Shown piece after piece: positions 26,170 to 34,889 of a stretch of DNA of 64,000 nucleotides. The translations under genes and the position numbers were made by a program. This stretch comes from an uncultured Acetatifactor sp. (GTDB taxonomy: Bacteria; Bacillota; Clostridia; Lachnospirales; Lachnospiraceae). Positions within the stretch are counted from its first letter, which is position 1; every line of letters begins with the position of its first letter. The notes under the pieces are model-generated. The model did not search any database. It was not told where the DNA came from and worked only from the letters and a program-made list of their open reading frames with translations. The stretch covers positions 62,001 to 126,000 of the forward strand of contig CAJUAH010000002.1 of assembly GCA_910584375.1 (NCBI GenBank), read 5' to 3'.

Positions 26170-28140
26170 TTATATGCCTGCATCCTGTGAGATTATGAAT
26201 GTCTCACCATCCCATTGATAACATTGATTTTCTCCACCCGCATAGCTTACAGTGAGCTGATCCCGCTCTTCGTCCCAGGCAAGGCCGGAATATGCCGCCG
26301 GAGCCTCCTGATGTTCCAAAGCGCAGATGAGATAAGTATCCTCGCGGAATAAGAACAGATAATCCAGGTATTCCCCTGCATCTTTATCTTCGGACAAAGT
26401 TTTTTCCTGCGCGTAGCGCAGGATACAGGTTCCCTCCTGTCCAGGCAGCTCTACTCCCCGTTCCCAGACAAAATCCAACGTGTAGATTCCCCAGATAGCG
26501 TCCCGCTCCAAATACTCGTCCATGGGATAACAGTAATCCGACAGTATTTTCTCCTGCCCGTCCTCATAGCAGGAGATTTCTATATGCATTTCCTGGTAAT
26601 CATTCAGATCATTATGGCTAAAACGCCGGATCAGTTCACAGTCCGTCTCCCCAGACCACTGATAAAGCTCTTCTGTGCCAGCGAGAGCCGAACCGTGATA
26701 ATGCATATGAAGCTGCCTTTTCTCCTCATCCACGCCATACGATCCAAAATAGTCAAACTCCTCCGGCATCCGCAAAAATTCCTCTTTAGAGGGACTCCAT
26801 ACATAGTGCGCCGCCATTCCACCGTTGGCTCCATAATAGTACAGCACACTCAGATCCAGCCAGCCGTCGGCATTGAAATCTTCAAAGGAAAACGGCCCCC
26901 GCTCGGCGGAGTTGACCTCCAATACCTGAAACGGCACTTCCTCTCCCGGCCTGGATATGGCAACCTCATAGGTATAGCCTGCAAAAATCTCTCCCTGATA
27001 CTCTTCTGTCTTCTGGCAGTCAAAGCAGAGCCGCAGCCCCGGCCCTAACCCCTGCTCCATATAATATCTGTGCTGTATCTGATCCGTTTCCGTAATCTCG
27101 CCCTGCTCCGTGACCATAAAAGAGTAGGATTCCTGATTGGAGTAACCCAGATCATGCCGAATGCCATACCCCTTACTGCCAAACAGCCCCTGTCTGCCGC
27201 CCACATCCTCCGTGGGGCGGATACTGACCCGATACCATTGCCCCCGCCGATAGTAATATACATACTCCGCATCCTCCGTCATCAGGTCGATCAGGGGCCA
27301 GGCGTCATACTCGCCTGCCTCTCTGGTATAAAAAACACAGTTCCACATCCCAGGGTAGAGAGTTTGCAAGCGCTGAAACAGTTCTTCGTAAGAACGGTTG
27401 GTAAGGGACTCTGCGGTGCAAAACTGCCATTCCAGTTCCTGATCTTCCCACTCCTGGCGAAACCACAGACATTCTCTCCCGGAATCCGGTTTCTCGCGCT
27501 GCGATGAGTCTCCCCTGTCCCTGCGACAGGCAAGCAATCTGCTGTTTTCATAAAAAGAAACGGCTATTCCCTGATACCACAACTCCAATTTCCCGTAAGG
27601 CGGATCGCGGTACTCCTCATACGTCTCGAAATCCAAATCATGAATATATTGATCCGCCCCGTCCCCGGATATCTGCCACTGCGGCACACTGGTAAACAGC
27701 GTCCTCATGCAGGACTGCCAGAGTTCGTTGCTCCTCAGGGTATTGATCTGATAGATCTCTGTTCCAACTACCAGAAAAGTCTCCTGCGCAGACTCATGCT
27801 GCACCGTGGCATACTCCCACAAAAAGTCCTCCGCCGCCTGGCCCTCCGGCTCGTCAAACAACTCTACATAACCCATAATGGCACGGGGAGAATCGGCGTA
27901 GTATTCCTGCCAATGCTCCACCCGCTCCCACAGGCGCTGCGGCAGTTCCTCCACCCCCCAGTCTACCTTCTGCACTTTCACGATGCTGCCATGCCCCGTA
28001 AAGATCTGTTTGATCGTCTCTTCCAGGCTGCTTTCCCCCTCGTTTTGCTCCGGGGATTTTTCAAAGTTTCCATTGGCCATCAGCCATATGCATACCAGGC
28101 AAAACAGTAGACAGGCGGCTGCAATTCCTCTTTTTAACAT
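26170..28140 (-). CDS. large secreted or anchored protein of unknown function
   Basis: A 656-residue protein that I do not recognise. The start at 28140 is chosen because AGGAG is seven bases ahead of it; an ATG two codons upstream is too close. The N terminus (MLKRGIAAACLLFCLVCIWLMANG) is a signal peptide or anchor, without a clear lipobox. The rest is acidic and rich in Trp and Tyr. Around residue ~420, FSFEDFNADGWLDLSVLYYYG resembles an FG-GAP/EF-like calcium-binding repeat, as found in XAC2610-like proteins. It lies 20 bp after the AAA-ATPase gene and before the SleL-like gene, so the three are probably cotranscribed. Confidence 0.8.
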   Translation of the reverse strand: MLKRGIAAACLLFCLVCIWLMANGNFEKSPEQNEGESSLEETIKQIFTGHGSIVKVQKVDWGVEELPQRLWERVEHWQEYYADSPRAIMGYVELFDEPEGQAAEDFLWEYATVQHESAQETFLVVGTEIYQINTLRSNELWQSCMRTLFTSVPQWQISGDGADQYIHDLDFETYEEYRDPPYGKLELWYQGIAVSFYENSRLLACRRDRGDSSQREKPDSGRECLWFRQEWEDQELEWQFCTAESLTNRSYEELFQRLQTLYPGMWNCVFYTREAGEYDAWPLIDLMTEDAEYVYYYRRGQWYRVSIRPTEDVGGRQGLFGSKGYGIRHDLGYSNQESYSFMVTEQGEITETDQIQHRYYMEQGLGPGLRLCFDCQKTEEYQGEIFAGYTYEVAISRPGEEVPFQVLEVNSAERGPFSFEDFNADGWLDLSVLYYYGANGGMAAHYVWSPSKEEFLRMPEEFDYFGSYGVDEEKRQLHMHYHGSALAGTEELYQWSGETDCELIRRFSHNDLNDYQEMHIEISCYEDGQEKILSDYCYPMDEYLERDAIWGIYTLDFVWERGVELPGQEGTCILRYAQEKTLSEDKDAGEYLDYLFLFREDTYLICALEHQEAPAAYSGLAWDEERDQLTVSYAGGENQCYQWDGETFIISQDAGI

Positions 28141-28160
28141 GCGCATACTCCTGTATCCTG

Positions 28161-29855
28161 TCAGCCGATCAACACTTCCTTGCCCTCAAAAGCAAACCCA
28201 TAACAGCGGATCCGTTCCTTTGGAATGCCGCGCCCCGTCAGTCCTGCCGAATACTGCTTTTCCGCGATCTGGCCCAGTGCCGCCTCTACGGTCTCCTCCA
28301 GACTCTCCTCCCGCCTTTTGTTTCTGACCTTAAACTCCAGTATGATGGCGTCATCCGCGCCGGGATCCCTGGGCTCCAATATCACATCATACCTGCCGAA
28401 CCCACTCTCCAGATTGGATGTTATGATATACCGATCCTGCAGATCAACCATGAGTCCCAGCACAAAGCCATGGTAAAAACGCTCCGGCTCCTCCCGGGCA
28501 GGCTGCTTTCCCGTATCAAAGTAACTGAAAGTGCTGAGCGCCACCCGGTTCATATACTCGTTCATGGCATCCAGATCGCCCAGCAGCAGCGCCTTGATAA
28601 AGTCGTTGTAATCTGTCTGCGCCCCTACAAACCACCCCCGGATCATATTATTGAACATACATTCCACTTCATAGTTTGTGAGGATTAACTTATATTTAGG
28701 CGCTACTCTTCTCTCCAGCAATTCCACCCGCTCGTAACTCAATACCTTTAAGTATCCGCTGGCCAAAAGCAGGCTCCAGATCGCGGACTCGTCATGATCC
28801 AACTGGTTATAGACGATCTGCTCATCTATGGGCGCTATAATGCATTCTCCCCGCAGCAGCGTCTCAAACTTTTCCTTGATCTCTCTGTTGCCCTCCCGCA
28901 GAAGTTTCCCCACCAGGCTGTTGGAGCTGGTATTGGCCCAGTAGGTGGCGATCTTTCCGGTATCTAAATAATTCAGAATAGACCACGGATTATAGATGTC
29001 CTTCTGTTCTCCAAAAATAAACCCGTCATACCATCGTTTCACCTGCCCCTTTTCTTCTGATAAGCCGCATTCATCCAGCGCCGCAAACACCTCCTCCTCT
29101 GTAAAGCCAAAAGAGACCGCGTATTCGTCAGATGTTGTAGTCACTACTTTCAGATTGTTCAGATCAGAAAAAATAGATTCCTTACTGATCCTGGTGATTC
29201 CCGTCATAACCGCGCGCTCCAGCCATGGATTGGTCTTAAATGAAGAGTTGAACAGGCTCCTGGTAAATCCCACCAATTCCCCCCAAAAACCGTCCACATA
29301 TGCCTCCTGCATAGGGGTATCATACTCGTCCAGCAGAATGATAACCTTTTTCCCATAATAACGGTACAAAAACTCAGACAGTTTATAGATAGAAAACGTG
29401 GCCACCACATCCGGCATATCCATTCGAACAGAGTCAAAAAACTCCCTGTCCGCCGCTCCCATCCATTCGCAGTCGCGTAAAAATCCATATCTGGTATACA
29501 GATCGGTAAGCAGTTGACATATCCTGTTTCTCGCCGACAGATAATCTTTCTCTTTCACAGCGGCAAAGGACAGGCTGACCACCGGATAAGTCCCCTGCAA
29601 TTCTCTGTACTTTTCCTCGTTCCAGATCGACAGTCCCTGAAATATCTCCCCCTGCCCCGCATAATCCACCGAGAAAAACTGTTCTGTCATACTCATATTC
29701 AGGGTTTTCCCAAATCTCCTCGGACGGGTGATCAGGGTAACGCTGTCCTCACTCTCCCACCACTCCTTGATGAAATGAGTCTTGTCAATATAAAAGCATT
29801 CCTTTCTGATCAGATCTCCAAAGTTCTGTATCCCGATCCCTATCTTTCTCGCCAT
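28161..29855 (-). CDS. AAA-ATPase-like / PD-(D/E)XK nuclease-like protein (PF09820-DUF1703 type)
   Basis: A 564-residue protein. The N-terminal AAA-like domain shows FYIDKTHFIKEWW, the degenerate P-loop LITRPRRFGKTLNMSM, and LLDEYDTPMQEAY (Walker B-like). The C-terminal domain (from about residue 430) has YIITSNLESGFGRYDVILEPRD, then ILEFKVR, which matches the E...D...ExK pattern of PD-(D/E)XK nucleases. Such proteins are abundant and expanded in gut Clostridia and Bacteroidetes; their function is unknown, with defence or mobile-element links suspected. Start at 29855, six bases after GGGGG. A strong promoter lies at 29990-30018. Confidence 0.9.
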   Translation of the reverse strand: MARKIGIGIQNFGDLIRKECFYIDKTHFIKEWWESEDSVTLITRPRRFGKTLNMSMTEQFFSVDYAGQGEIFQGLSIWNEEKYRELQGTYPVVSLSFAAVKEKDYLSARNRICQLLTDLYTRYGFLRDCEWMGAADREFFDSVRMDMPDVVATFSIYKLSEFLYRYYGKKVIILLDEYDTPMQEAYVDGFWGELVGFTRSLFNSSFKTNPWLERAVMTGITRISKESIFSDLNNLKVVTTTSDEYAVSFGFTEEEVFAALDECGLSEEKGQVKRWYDGFIFGEQKDIYNPWSILNYLDTGKIATYWANTSSNSLVGKLLREGNREIKEKFETLLRGECIIAPIDEQIVYNQLDHDESAIWSLLLASGYLKVLSYERVELLERRVAPKYKLILTNYEVECMFNNMIRGWFVGAQTDYNDFIKALLLGDLDAMNEYMNRVALSTFSYFDTGKQPAREEPERFYHGFVLGLMVDLQDRYIITSNLESGFGRYDVILEPRDPGADDAIILEFKVRNKRREESLEETVEAALGQIAEKQYSAGLTGRGIPKERIRCYGFAFEGKEVLIG

Positions 29856-29929
29856 AAGCATCCCCCTTAAGTCCTTCCCGTTTATTTATACTGCTTAACA
29901 GTTAAAATTTCCGAGTAACCTGACTGCAT

Positions 29930-29979
29930 AACGCCAGCCATATACGTTTAACCGGTGCAGCACGGTAAGTTCTGGCGTT
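29930..29979 (-). promoter_or_regulatory. 5'-leader hairpin of the AAA-ATPase-like gene
   Basis: Inverted repeat AACGCCAG / CTGGCGTT (29930-29937 and 29972-29979), with an inner ACCG...CGGT pairing. It would form at the extreme 5' end of the transcript from the promoter at 29990-30018, possibly stabilising it. Confidence 0.45.
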
Positions 29980-29989
29980 TTATAGTATA

Positions 29990-30018
29990 AGTATAGCTGA
30001 CTTTCTGCGGAAATACAA
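29990..30018 (-). promoter_or_regulatory. promoter for the AAA-ATPase-like gene
   Basis: Minus-strand TTGTAT (30018-30013), 17 bp, TATACT (29995-29990), with AAAAGAA directly upstream. An almost identical promoter lies at 34890-34918. Predicted leader about 128 nt. Confidence 0.7.
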
Positions 30019-30244
30019 TTCTTTTCCATTATTTATGATTTACTCTGTTTATGATTCATACCTGATCTATGATTTGATCCAGGTGCTAAATAGAATTATG
30101 GGCTTGATTTTACCATTCGTAAATTATTGGTTTGCTCAATTTTTATTTTCCTGACGGAATAATTTGCTATTTTTCTTCCCGTCCAAAAGAGGTATAATAC
30201 AAAAAACAACCCATCCACTTTTACGAAAATGCAGGAGTTTACTG

Positions 30245-30601
30245 ATGAATCTTGGTGAAAAACTATGCCGTCTGCGCACGGAACGCGGAATATATCTAAA
30301 GGAATTGGCTGCAGAACTGCATCTGTCCATCAGCGCCGTATCGAGCTACGAAAACGGCGTCCATTCCCCGGATATTAAAACGTTGGAAAAATTTGCCAGA
30401 TTCTATAATGTGTCTGCCGACTATCTGCTGGGGCGTACAGAATGTATGATACCCATAGAAGATCTGGAAAAAGAGCTGGTAGGGCAATACACCGTCGCCA
30501 ATTTTATGAACACAGTTCTGGAACTGTCCCCTGCGCGCCGCCAGGATGTGGCAAATTATATTAATCTGCTGAAAGCCGCCGAAGGCGAGGGGAAAAAGTA
30601 G
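30245..30601 (+). CDS. XRE-family helix-turn-helix transcriptional regulator
   Basis: A 118-residue protein. Residues 1-66 form a Cro/CI-type HTH: MNLGEKLCRLRTERGIYLKELAAELHLSISAVSSYENGVHSPDIKTLEKFARFYNVSADYLLGRT. This layout, with YLLGRTE at its end, is typical of SinR/Xre-like regulators in Firmicutes. The C-terminal helix region (FMNTVLELSPARRQDVANYINLLKAAE) may mediate dimer formation. Start chosen at 30245 with CAGGAG seven bases ahead. A -10-like TATAAT lies at 30193-30198. It is divergent from the AAA-ATPase-like gene and may regulate the shared 389-bp spacer, which holds the leader hairpin at 29930 and otherwise no gene. Confidence 0.9.
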   Translation: MNLGEKLCRLRTERGIYLKELAAELHLSISAVSSYENGVHSPDIKTLEKFARFYNVSADYLLGRTECMIPIEDLEKELVGQYTVANFMNTVLELSPARRQDVANYINLLKAAEGEGKK

Positions 30602-30628
30602 CAGTTCCGGATTTTAGAATGCACAATC

Positions 30629-31150
30629 TCACAGTTTCTTGCTCATATACAGCACCAGATCGTCGTCAACACAATAATTCTCATAGGGTTCTGCCACCCG
30701 GTTGCCATACCATACGCCGCTGCCGTCGGGGATGTATCCTCTTTTCGCATACATGCGCTGGGCACTGCCGTATCCGCTATATAGCCCCACGCCCAGCCAT
30801 ACCGTATCCGCGTATTCCCCGGCCACACGTTCCGCCACATCCATCAGCACAGAGCCAATCCCTCTGCAGCGAAACTTTTCCAGTACGCCAAAATCCACGA
30901 TCTCCGGCCATCCCCTGCCCGCAAAAGCGCCGTCCAGCCCCTCTTTGTACACATTGATATACCCGGCTATCTGTCCCTGGTTCAGTGCCACCAGGCTTAC
31001 GCAAAGCCCTTTTTCCGCATCTGCGAGCCGCATCTCATATTTCTCTACGGTTTGATCCCATCCCTGGGCAATCTCCCCGTCACATATGATCTGCGCATCT
31101 CCAGGCTCCATATTTCGCACCAAAATATCCTTCTCCTGATAAAAGATCAT
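30629..31150 (-). CDS. GNAT-family N-acetyltransferase
   Basis: A 173-residue acetyltransferase. The acetyl-CoA loop reads VLEKFRCRGIGSVLMDVAERVA (R/QxxGxG/A pattern). YINVYKEG and WLGVGLYSGYGSAQRMYAKRGYIPDGSGVWY give the later strands of the fold. A substrate cannot be inferred. The start is set at 31150, nine bases after AGGAG; an open stretch upstream (41 codons, rich in Arg and Trp) lacks a ribosome site. It is the last of three acetyltransferase genes on this strand, 46 bp after the second. Confidence 0.9.
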   Translation of the reverse strand: MIFYQEKDILVRNMEPGDAQIICDGEIAQGWDQTVEKYEMRLADAEKGLCVSLVALNQGQIAGYINVYKEGLDGAFAGRGWPEIVDFGVLEKFRCRGIGSVLMDVAERVAGEYADTVWLGVGLYSGYGSAQRMYAKRGYIPDGSGVWYGNRVAEPYENYCVDDDLVLYMSKKL

Positions 31151-31196
31151 TGTCTGCTTCTCCTCTCTTATTCCTAAATCCCACTGAGACCGGGTT

Positions 31197-31775
31197 TTAA
31201 TCAAATAAAATACCCAGATCCAGCCGCACCTCCTTGCGCTCCAGATCATGATTCTGGTAACAGCAGGAGTCAAAGCCCATCAAAGCAAAGCCTTCCTGTA
31301 AATAGAACGCGATGGCTCCCACATTGCAGGACTGAGTCTCCAGGATCAGCGCCCGGCGCCTCTCCCGCCGCGCCTGTTCTTTGGCCAGCGCCATCAGGGC
31401 ATGAGCGATCCCGCGCCTGCGGTAGTCCTCATGTACCCACAGCTCCGTCACCATCAGACGGTTGGACCACTCCTCGGGGCAGGTCTCGATACAGGCCACC
31501 ATCTCCCCGTTTTCCACCACGCCCCAGGCATACGCTTTTTCCCAATGCTCCTGATACAGTCGGTCGGGAAAATCATATTCCTCCGGGGTGTGGGTCACCG
31601 GCTCGGCAAACGTTTTTTTCTCCAGCGTCACCTGAAAGCCTGTCTCCGTCTGTTCCACTGCCACGTCATAATATTCCGCGGTGGTATAGCGCATGGGGAT
31701 AGGCGTACCCCGCCACTTCTCTTTCGGCAGGGGCACGATCTCATACGCCCTTTTTCCTGTTGTCTCTTCGCTCAT
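31197..31775 (-). CDS. GNAT-family N-acetyltransferase
   Basis: A 192-residue acetyltransferase with the acetyl-CoA motif LWVHEDYRRRGIAHALMALAKEQA and LILETQSCNVGAIAFYLQEGFALMGFDSCCYQNHD after it. This C-terminal block is typical of RimI-like and streptothricin-acetyltransferase-like members, which act on protein N termini or small amines; which applies is not known. Start at the ATG at 31775 with GAGGAGG eight bases before. It begins 23 bp after the end of the third, larger acetyltransferase gene, so an operon is likely. Confidence 0.92.
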   Translation of the reverse strand: MSEETTGKRAYEIVPLPKEKWRGTPIPMRYTTAEYYDVAVEQTETGFQVTLEKKTFAEPVTHTPEEYDFPDRLYQEHWEKAYAWGVVENGEMVACIETCPEEWSNRLMVTELWVHEDYRRRGIAHALMALAKEQARRERRRALILETQSCNVGAIAFYLQEGFALMGFDSCCYQNHDLERKEVRLDLGILFD

Positions 31776-31798
31776 ATCATTTCCTCCTCTTTCATACA

Positions 31799-32758
31799 CT
31801 ACGCTTTGCAGGCGCTCTCCACTATCCTTCTGGTCAGACTATAGGTATATGCCGAAAAATATTTGTTCCAGAATCCCCATGCGTTGGGATTGATACTTTC
31901 AAAATCCACTCCCAACAGAGTATATCCCTCCGCCTGCAATGTACGTATTACAAAGTTCAGCAACAACTGCATGATCCCCTGTCCCCGATATGCGGGCAGA
32001 CAATAAGCGCCGCAGATATTCCGCATCTCCCATACTTCCGTAGCAAAATTCTCTCCGCCATCCGTAATCTCCAGATAGGCCACCGGTCTCTCACCGCACC
32101 AGGCCGTAAATACCCGCACACCGCCGCTTTCTTTGCGACGCTGCCAGTTTTCCATATCCGCGTCGCTCATCATGATAAAACAGGGACTTTCTCCCAGATG
32201 TTTGCCCAGGCAGGCCCGCATTTTTCTGATCTCCGGGAAATCAGCCTGCCCGCTCTCATGGCATAAGATTTCCTCCGCTATACCGCTCCTGCCGGAAATG
32301 CTGATACCCTCCATGGATCTGACAGCGTCCACACAGCGCATCCCAAACCCATAGGTAAATAGTCCTGACAGAGCCGCCGTGTCATGGGCATACAGCGCGA
32401 TGGAATGATACGCAATTCCTTTCTCCGCCAATTTTCCCGCCAGGAATTGATACATTCTACGATAAATGCCCTCCCGGTTTTCCCGAACGGCCCCATGGGC
32501 ATGCAGCGGTGTGAAAATCCCCCGTGCCTCAGAACCGTACTCCTTCTCCCATGGCCCTGCACATCCCCAGAACCCTAACAGCGTGCCATCATCCTGTACG
32601 GCGGCCACACCCAGACCATTGTCTGCCAGCTCCCGCAGTCCAGGCCACTCCCCAGGTTCGGGCAGACAACTGACGATTTGCCTCTCTTCCCGATAATTCT
32701 CTTTTGCCAGCAGCTCCGCTGCCGTCATATGATCTAAAGTAAAATCTACGATTCGCAT
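31799..32758 (-). CDS. tandem GNAT-domain acetyltransferase
   Basis: A 319-residue protein with two acetyltransferase-like halves. The first (about 1-165) contains LGFWGCAGPWEKEYGSEARGIFTPLHAHGAV and a degenerate YRRMYQFLAGKLAEKG helix. The second (about 185-315) has CGAYCLPAYRGQGIMQLLLNFVIRTLQAEGY, a clear acetyl-CoA loop, and LGVDFESINPNAWGFWNKYF. It is likely that only the C-terminal half is catalytic. This gene heads a three-gene acetyltransferase group; a terminator at 32812-32837 separates it from the gene upstream. Confidence 0.88.
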   Translation of the reverse strand: MRIVDFTLDHMTAAELLAKENYREERQIVSCLPEPGEWPGLRELADNGLGVAAVQDDGTLLGFWGCAGPWEKEYGSEARGIFTPLHAHGAVRENREGIYRRMYQFLAGKLAEKGIAYHSIALYAHDTAALSGLFTYGFGMRCVDAVRSMEGISISGRSGIAEEILCHESGQADFPEIRKMRACLGKHLGESPCFIMMSDADMENWQRRKESGGVRVFTAWCGERPVAYLEITDGGENFATEVWEMRNICGAYCLPAYRGQGIMQLLLNFVIRTLQAEGYTLLGVDFESINPNAWGFWNKYFSAYTYSLTRRIVESACKA

Positions 32759-32811
32759 CTTTTTCTCCTTATAAACAGTCTTTTCAACCTCCGGGAACTG
32801 TTTCCGTATAT

Positions 32812-32837
32812 AAAAAGCCGCGGCAATATGCCACGGC
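32812..32837 (-). terminator. Rho-independent terminator after the 33328 gene
   Basis: Minus strand GCCGTGGC / GCCGCGGC stem (one mismatch) with loop ATATT, followed by five T residues at 32816-32812. Confidence 0.75.
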
Positions 32838-32953
32838 CACTTTTACGCATATATGACTCCGCATAACTGGAATCAGCAGAATAAAGTCCCGGAGGTAATT
32901 GCGTTTTTGGGATTCTGCCATAAGACCGGCGGCGACGCAAGAACTGTTTTCCG

Positions 32954-33328
32954 TCATTCGATCACTAACCGGGAATATTCTCTCCCGTCTTTCATGACGG
33001 TTCTGTTATATATATGTTTCCCCACCATTTCACAGGCCCTGCGCACATCGCTCTCATCCCCGCCTGCCAATTCCACATAGCGGACTGGATAGGCATTTGC
33101 ATTTAGTTCCTCATAAAAATCCGAGACATATAACATATATTCATCCAGAATATCCTCTAAAGGATACTGGGAGATCTGTCCGGAGACGATCTCCTCCCCG
33201 TATTCCGGTTCCTGTTCAAATCTAATGCTTACAAAAAATTCTCCGTCCCGGCTGAAAATCCCGTCCGCGATCTTCTCATAACTGTTCTCCTCATATTTTT
33301 TTGAACGGTAAATGCTTATATTTTTCAT
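32954..33328 (-). CDS. hypothetical small acidic protein
   Basis: A 124-residue soluble protein that I do not recognise. No signal peptide or membrane segment. It begins MKNISIYRSKKYEENSYEKIADGIF and ends ...HIYNRTVMKDGREYSRLVIE; many Glu, Asp and Tyr residues; alternating predicted strands and helices. The central VSDFYEELNANAYPVRYVELAGGDESDVRRACEMVG may be a helix pair. AAAGGAG precedes its ATG. Flanked by a terminator on one side and element copy B on the other, so it is an isolated transcription unit. Confidence 0.75.
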   Translation of the reverse strand: MKNISIYRSKKYEENSYEKIADGIFSRDGEFFVSIRFEQEPEYGEEIVSGQISQYPLEDILDEYMLYVSDFYEELNANAYPVRYVELAGGDESDVRRACEMVGKHIYNRTVMKDGREYSRLVIE

Positions 33329-33470
33329 GTATTTTCATCTCCTTTCACATGATCTGCAACAACTTAACAGTTCTATAAGCGGGAATTAAAAGTACACATT
33401 TCTCTACTAAAGCAAAGTGATTTACTCCATTACTCATGCTTAACTGAAATACTCCTACAACTCAATCATG

Positions 33471-33710
33471 CCGGACCTATACAAAAAATTGCCATTTTGT
33501 ACCCACATCCTCCCCGAAAGACTCGGATTTTCCTGTTCCTTCACACCCCTCGTGGGTCTATGCAAAAAAATTTACTGTCTGTACCCCCTTATATTGCAAA
33601 ACAAGGGGTAAAAAGACTAAATTTTTGTGTATAGACCCATCCAGACCCCAAAACAGGCTATTTTCCCCCATAAAGTGGGTATAAAAAAGAAATTTTTCTT
33701 TATATGCCCA
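33471..33710 (-). repeat. 240-bp multi-hairpin non-coding element, copy B
   Basis: Reverse-orientation copy of the element at 24050-24290. On the plus strand the modules lie at 33471-33505, 33553-33588, 33605-33639 and 33676-33710. Spacing matches copy A almost exactly: first to second module 71 bp in both, third to fourth 83 bp in both, central gap 16 against 17. The second modules differ at about four of 35 positions; the outer ones are more diverged, and the right end has lost one TGGG. It lies in a 522-bp spacer with no other feature seen. Confidence 0.85.
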
Positions 33711-33850
33711 CCAGAATCAAAAACTAATTTTGTTGCTTTTTACAGAAAGCCGCGACTTTTCACACTCCCGCGGATTCTCCCCTGCGCAAAACACCAACTG
33801 AAGATGTCCCTCGCGCCTCTGTGTGATATCTGCAATGGGGGTGTTTTTAT

Positions 33851-34474
33851 TTAACATGTGACAAATGAGATCAGGTTCCAGTTATCGTCAGCCGTCCCCG
33901 GTTCCCATGCGACAACAAAACATAATTGTTGAAAACTGTTTGTACACGGATATTTTTCGGGGGAATCTATGATATGGATCTCAAATCCCTTTCCGGTACT
34001 GCCCCATGTCTCGTAAGGCAATACTCTTTCCCGCTGCGAGTAGTGATCCTCGATGTCCTGAGAGTCGGGCGCACCCATTCCCACCGTATACCCCTGGTAT
34101 GTGCCCACAATATTTGTCATATATTCGCCTCCGCCGTCTTCCTGCAGATGGCCGCTGTCATATTCACAGATAAGGATATCGCCCTTCTTCAGCTTTTCCA
34201 TATCGGGATAGAGTTTTAACAGACCCTGAGGCCTTTTTAAAGCGCCGTCATTCAAATACATGCCGTAGTAGTCAAAAGATTCGATCTGAAAACAGATCCT
34301 CTGACCGTTTCTGTACATATTGACCGAACCAAAAGGCGTTATCAACTCCCTTTGCGGGCTCTGCTCACAGGCCGTCCTGTAGCGGCTGTTTTTGTGGTGC
34401 TCCCGGCAGGCTGTGCAGTCTCCGTGGCGAGGGCATTTGTTCCGCTTACAGGGGCAGGACGCGCTATGCCTCAT
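33851..34474 (-). CDS. hypothetical protein with N-terminal Cys cluster
   Basis: A 207-residue protein. The first ~30 residues contain CPCKRNKCPRHGDCTACREHH, an arrangement of five Cys and two or three His that should bind a metal or an Fe-S cluster; the same motif occurs in small clostridial proteins. The remaining ~170 residues (FGSVNMYRNGQRICFQIESFDYYGMYLNDG...) form an unknown, beta-rich domain ending in NLISFVTC. The start at 34474 overlaps the end of the Dabb gene by 11 bp, indicating coupling; the frame extends 26 codons further upstream but inside that gene. I cannot name the C-terminal domain. Confidence 0.75.
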   Translation of the reverse strand: MRHSASCPCKRNKCPRHGDCTACREHHKNSRYRTACEQSPQRELITPFGSVNMYRNGQRICFQIESFDYYGMYLNDGALKRPQGLLKLYPDMEKLKKGDILICEYDSGHLQEDGGGEYMTNIVGTYQGYTVGMGAPDSQDIEDHYSQRERVLPYETWGSTGKGFEIHIIDSPEKYPCTNSFQQLCFVVAWEPGTADDNWNLISFVTC

Positions 34475-34766
34475 AATCCAGACAGGTTCTGACTGCCGTA
34501 TAGGGTCTGACTTTGCCGTCCGCCACTGCGACGTGCTCCGGATGCACCGCATACCCTTTCAGCGCCGCCTCGTCCACAAAGCTGGAATCCAACATCAAAT
34601 CCGCATTGGAACTGGGCAACCCCTGCGTATGCACCCTGATCTCCAGCAGTCCGGGGATCTTACCCGCCAGACCCTCCAGCCCGGCTTTGATATCCGCCTT
34701 GACCCTCTCTTTCTCCGATTCTGTCAGTTCCTCTTTAAGCGTCCACAAAATAATGTGTTTTACCAT
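34464..34766 (-). CDS. Dabb (stress-responsive A/B barrel) domain protein
   Basis: A 100-residue ferredoxin-like alpha/beta barrel protein. MVKHIILWTLKEELTESEKERVKADIKAGLEGLAGKIPGL is the classical start (K-H-x-x-x-x-x-x-K), and later YAVHPEHVAVADGKVRPYTAVRTCLDYE contains the conserved Y..HP.H. segment. Known members act as dimers, some as enzymes on small ring compounds; the role here is unknown. The start is set at 34766, with AAAGG nine bases ahead. Its promoter at 34890-34918 nearly duplicates the one of the AAA-ATPase-like gene. Confidence 0.93.
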   Translation of the reverse strand: MVKHIILWTLKEELTESEKERVKADIKAGLEGLAGKIPGLLEIRVHTQGLPSSNADLMLDSSFVDEAALKGYAVHPEHVAVADGKVRPYTAVRTCLDYEA

Positions 34767-34889
34767 GGCTTTTTCCTTTCTCAATATCGCATAAGACATA
34801 TACAAAATGCCGCACATATCGTCTATTTCATATGCGAACACACCCTGCAAACCAGCCGCGCCGCATATCGCCCGCCCAACGATATACTC

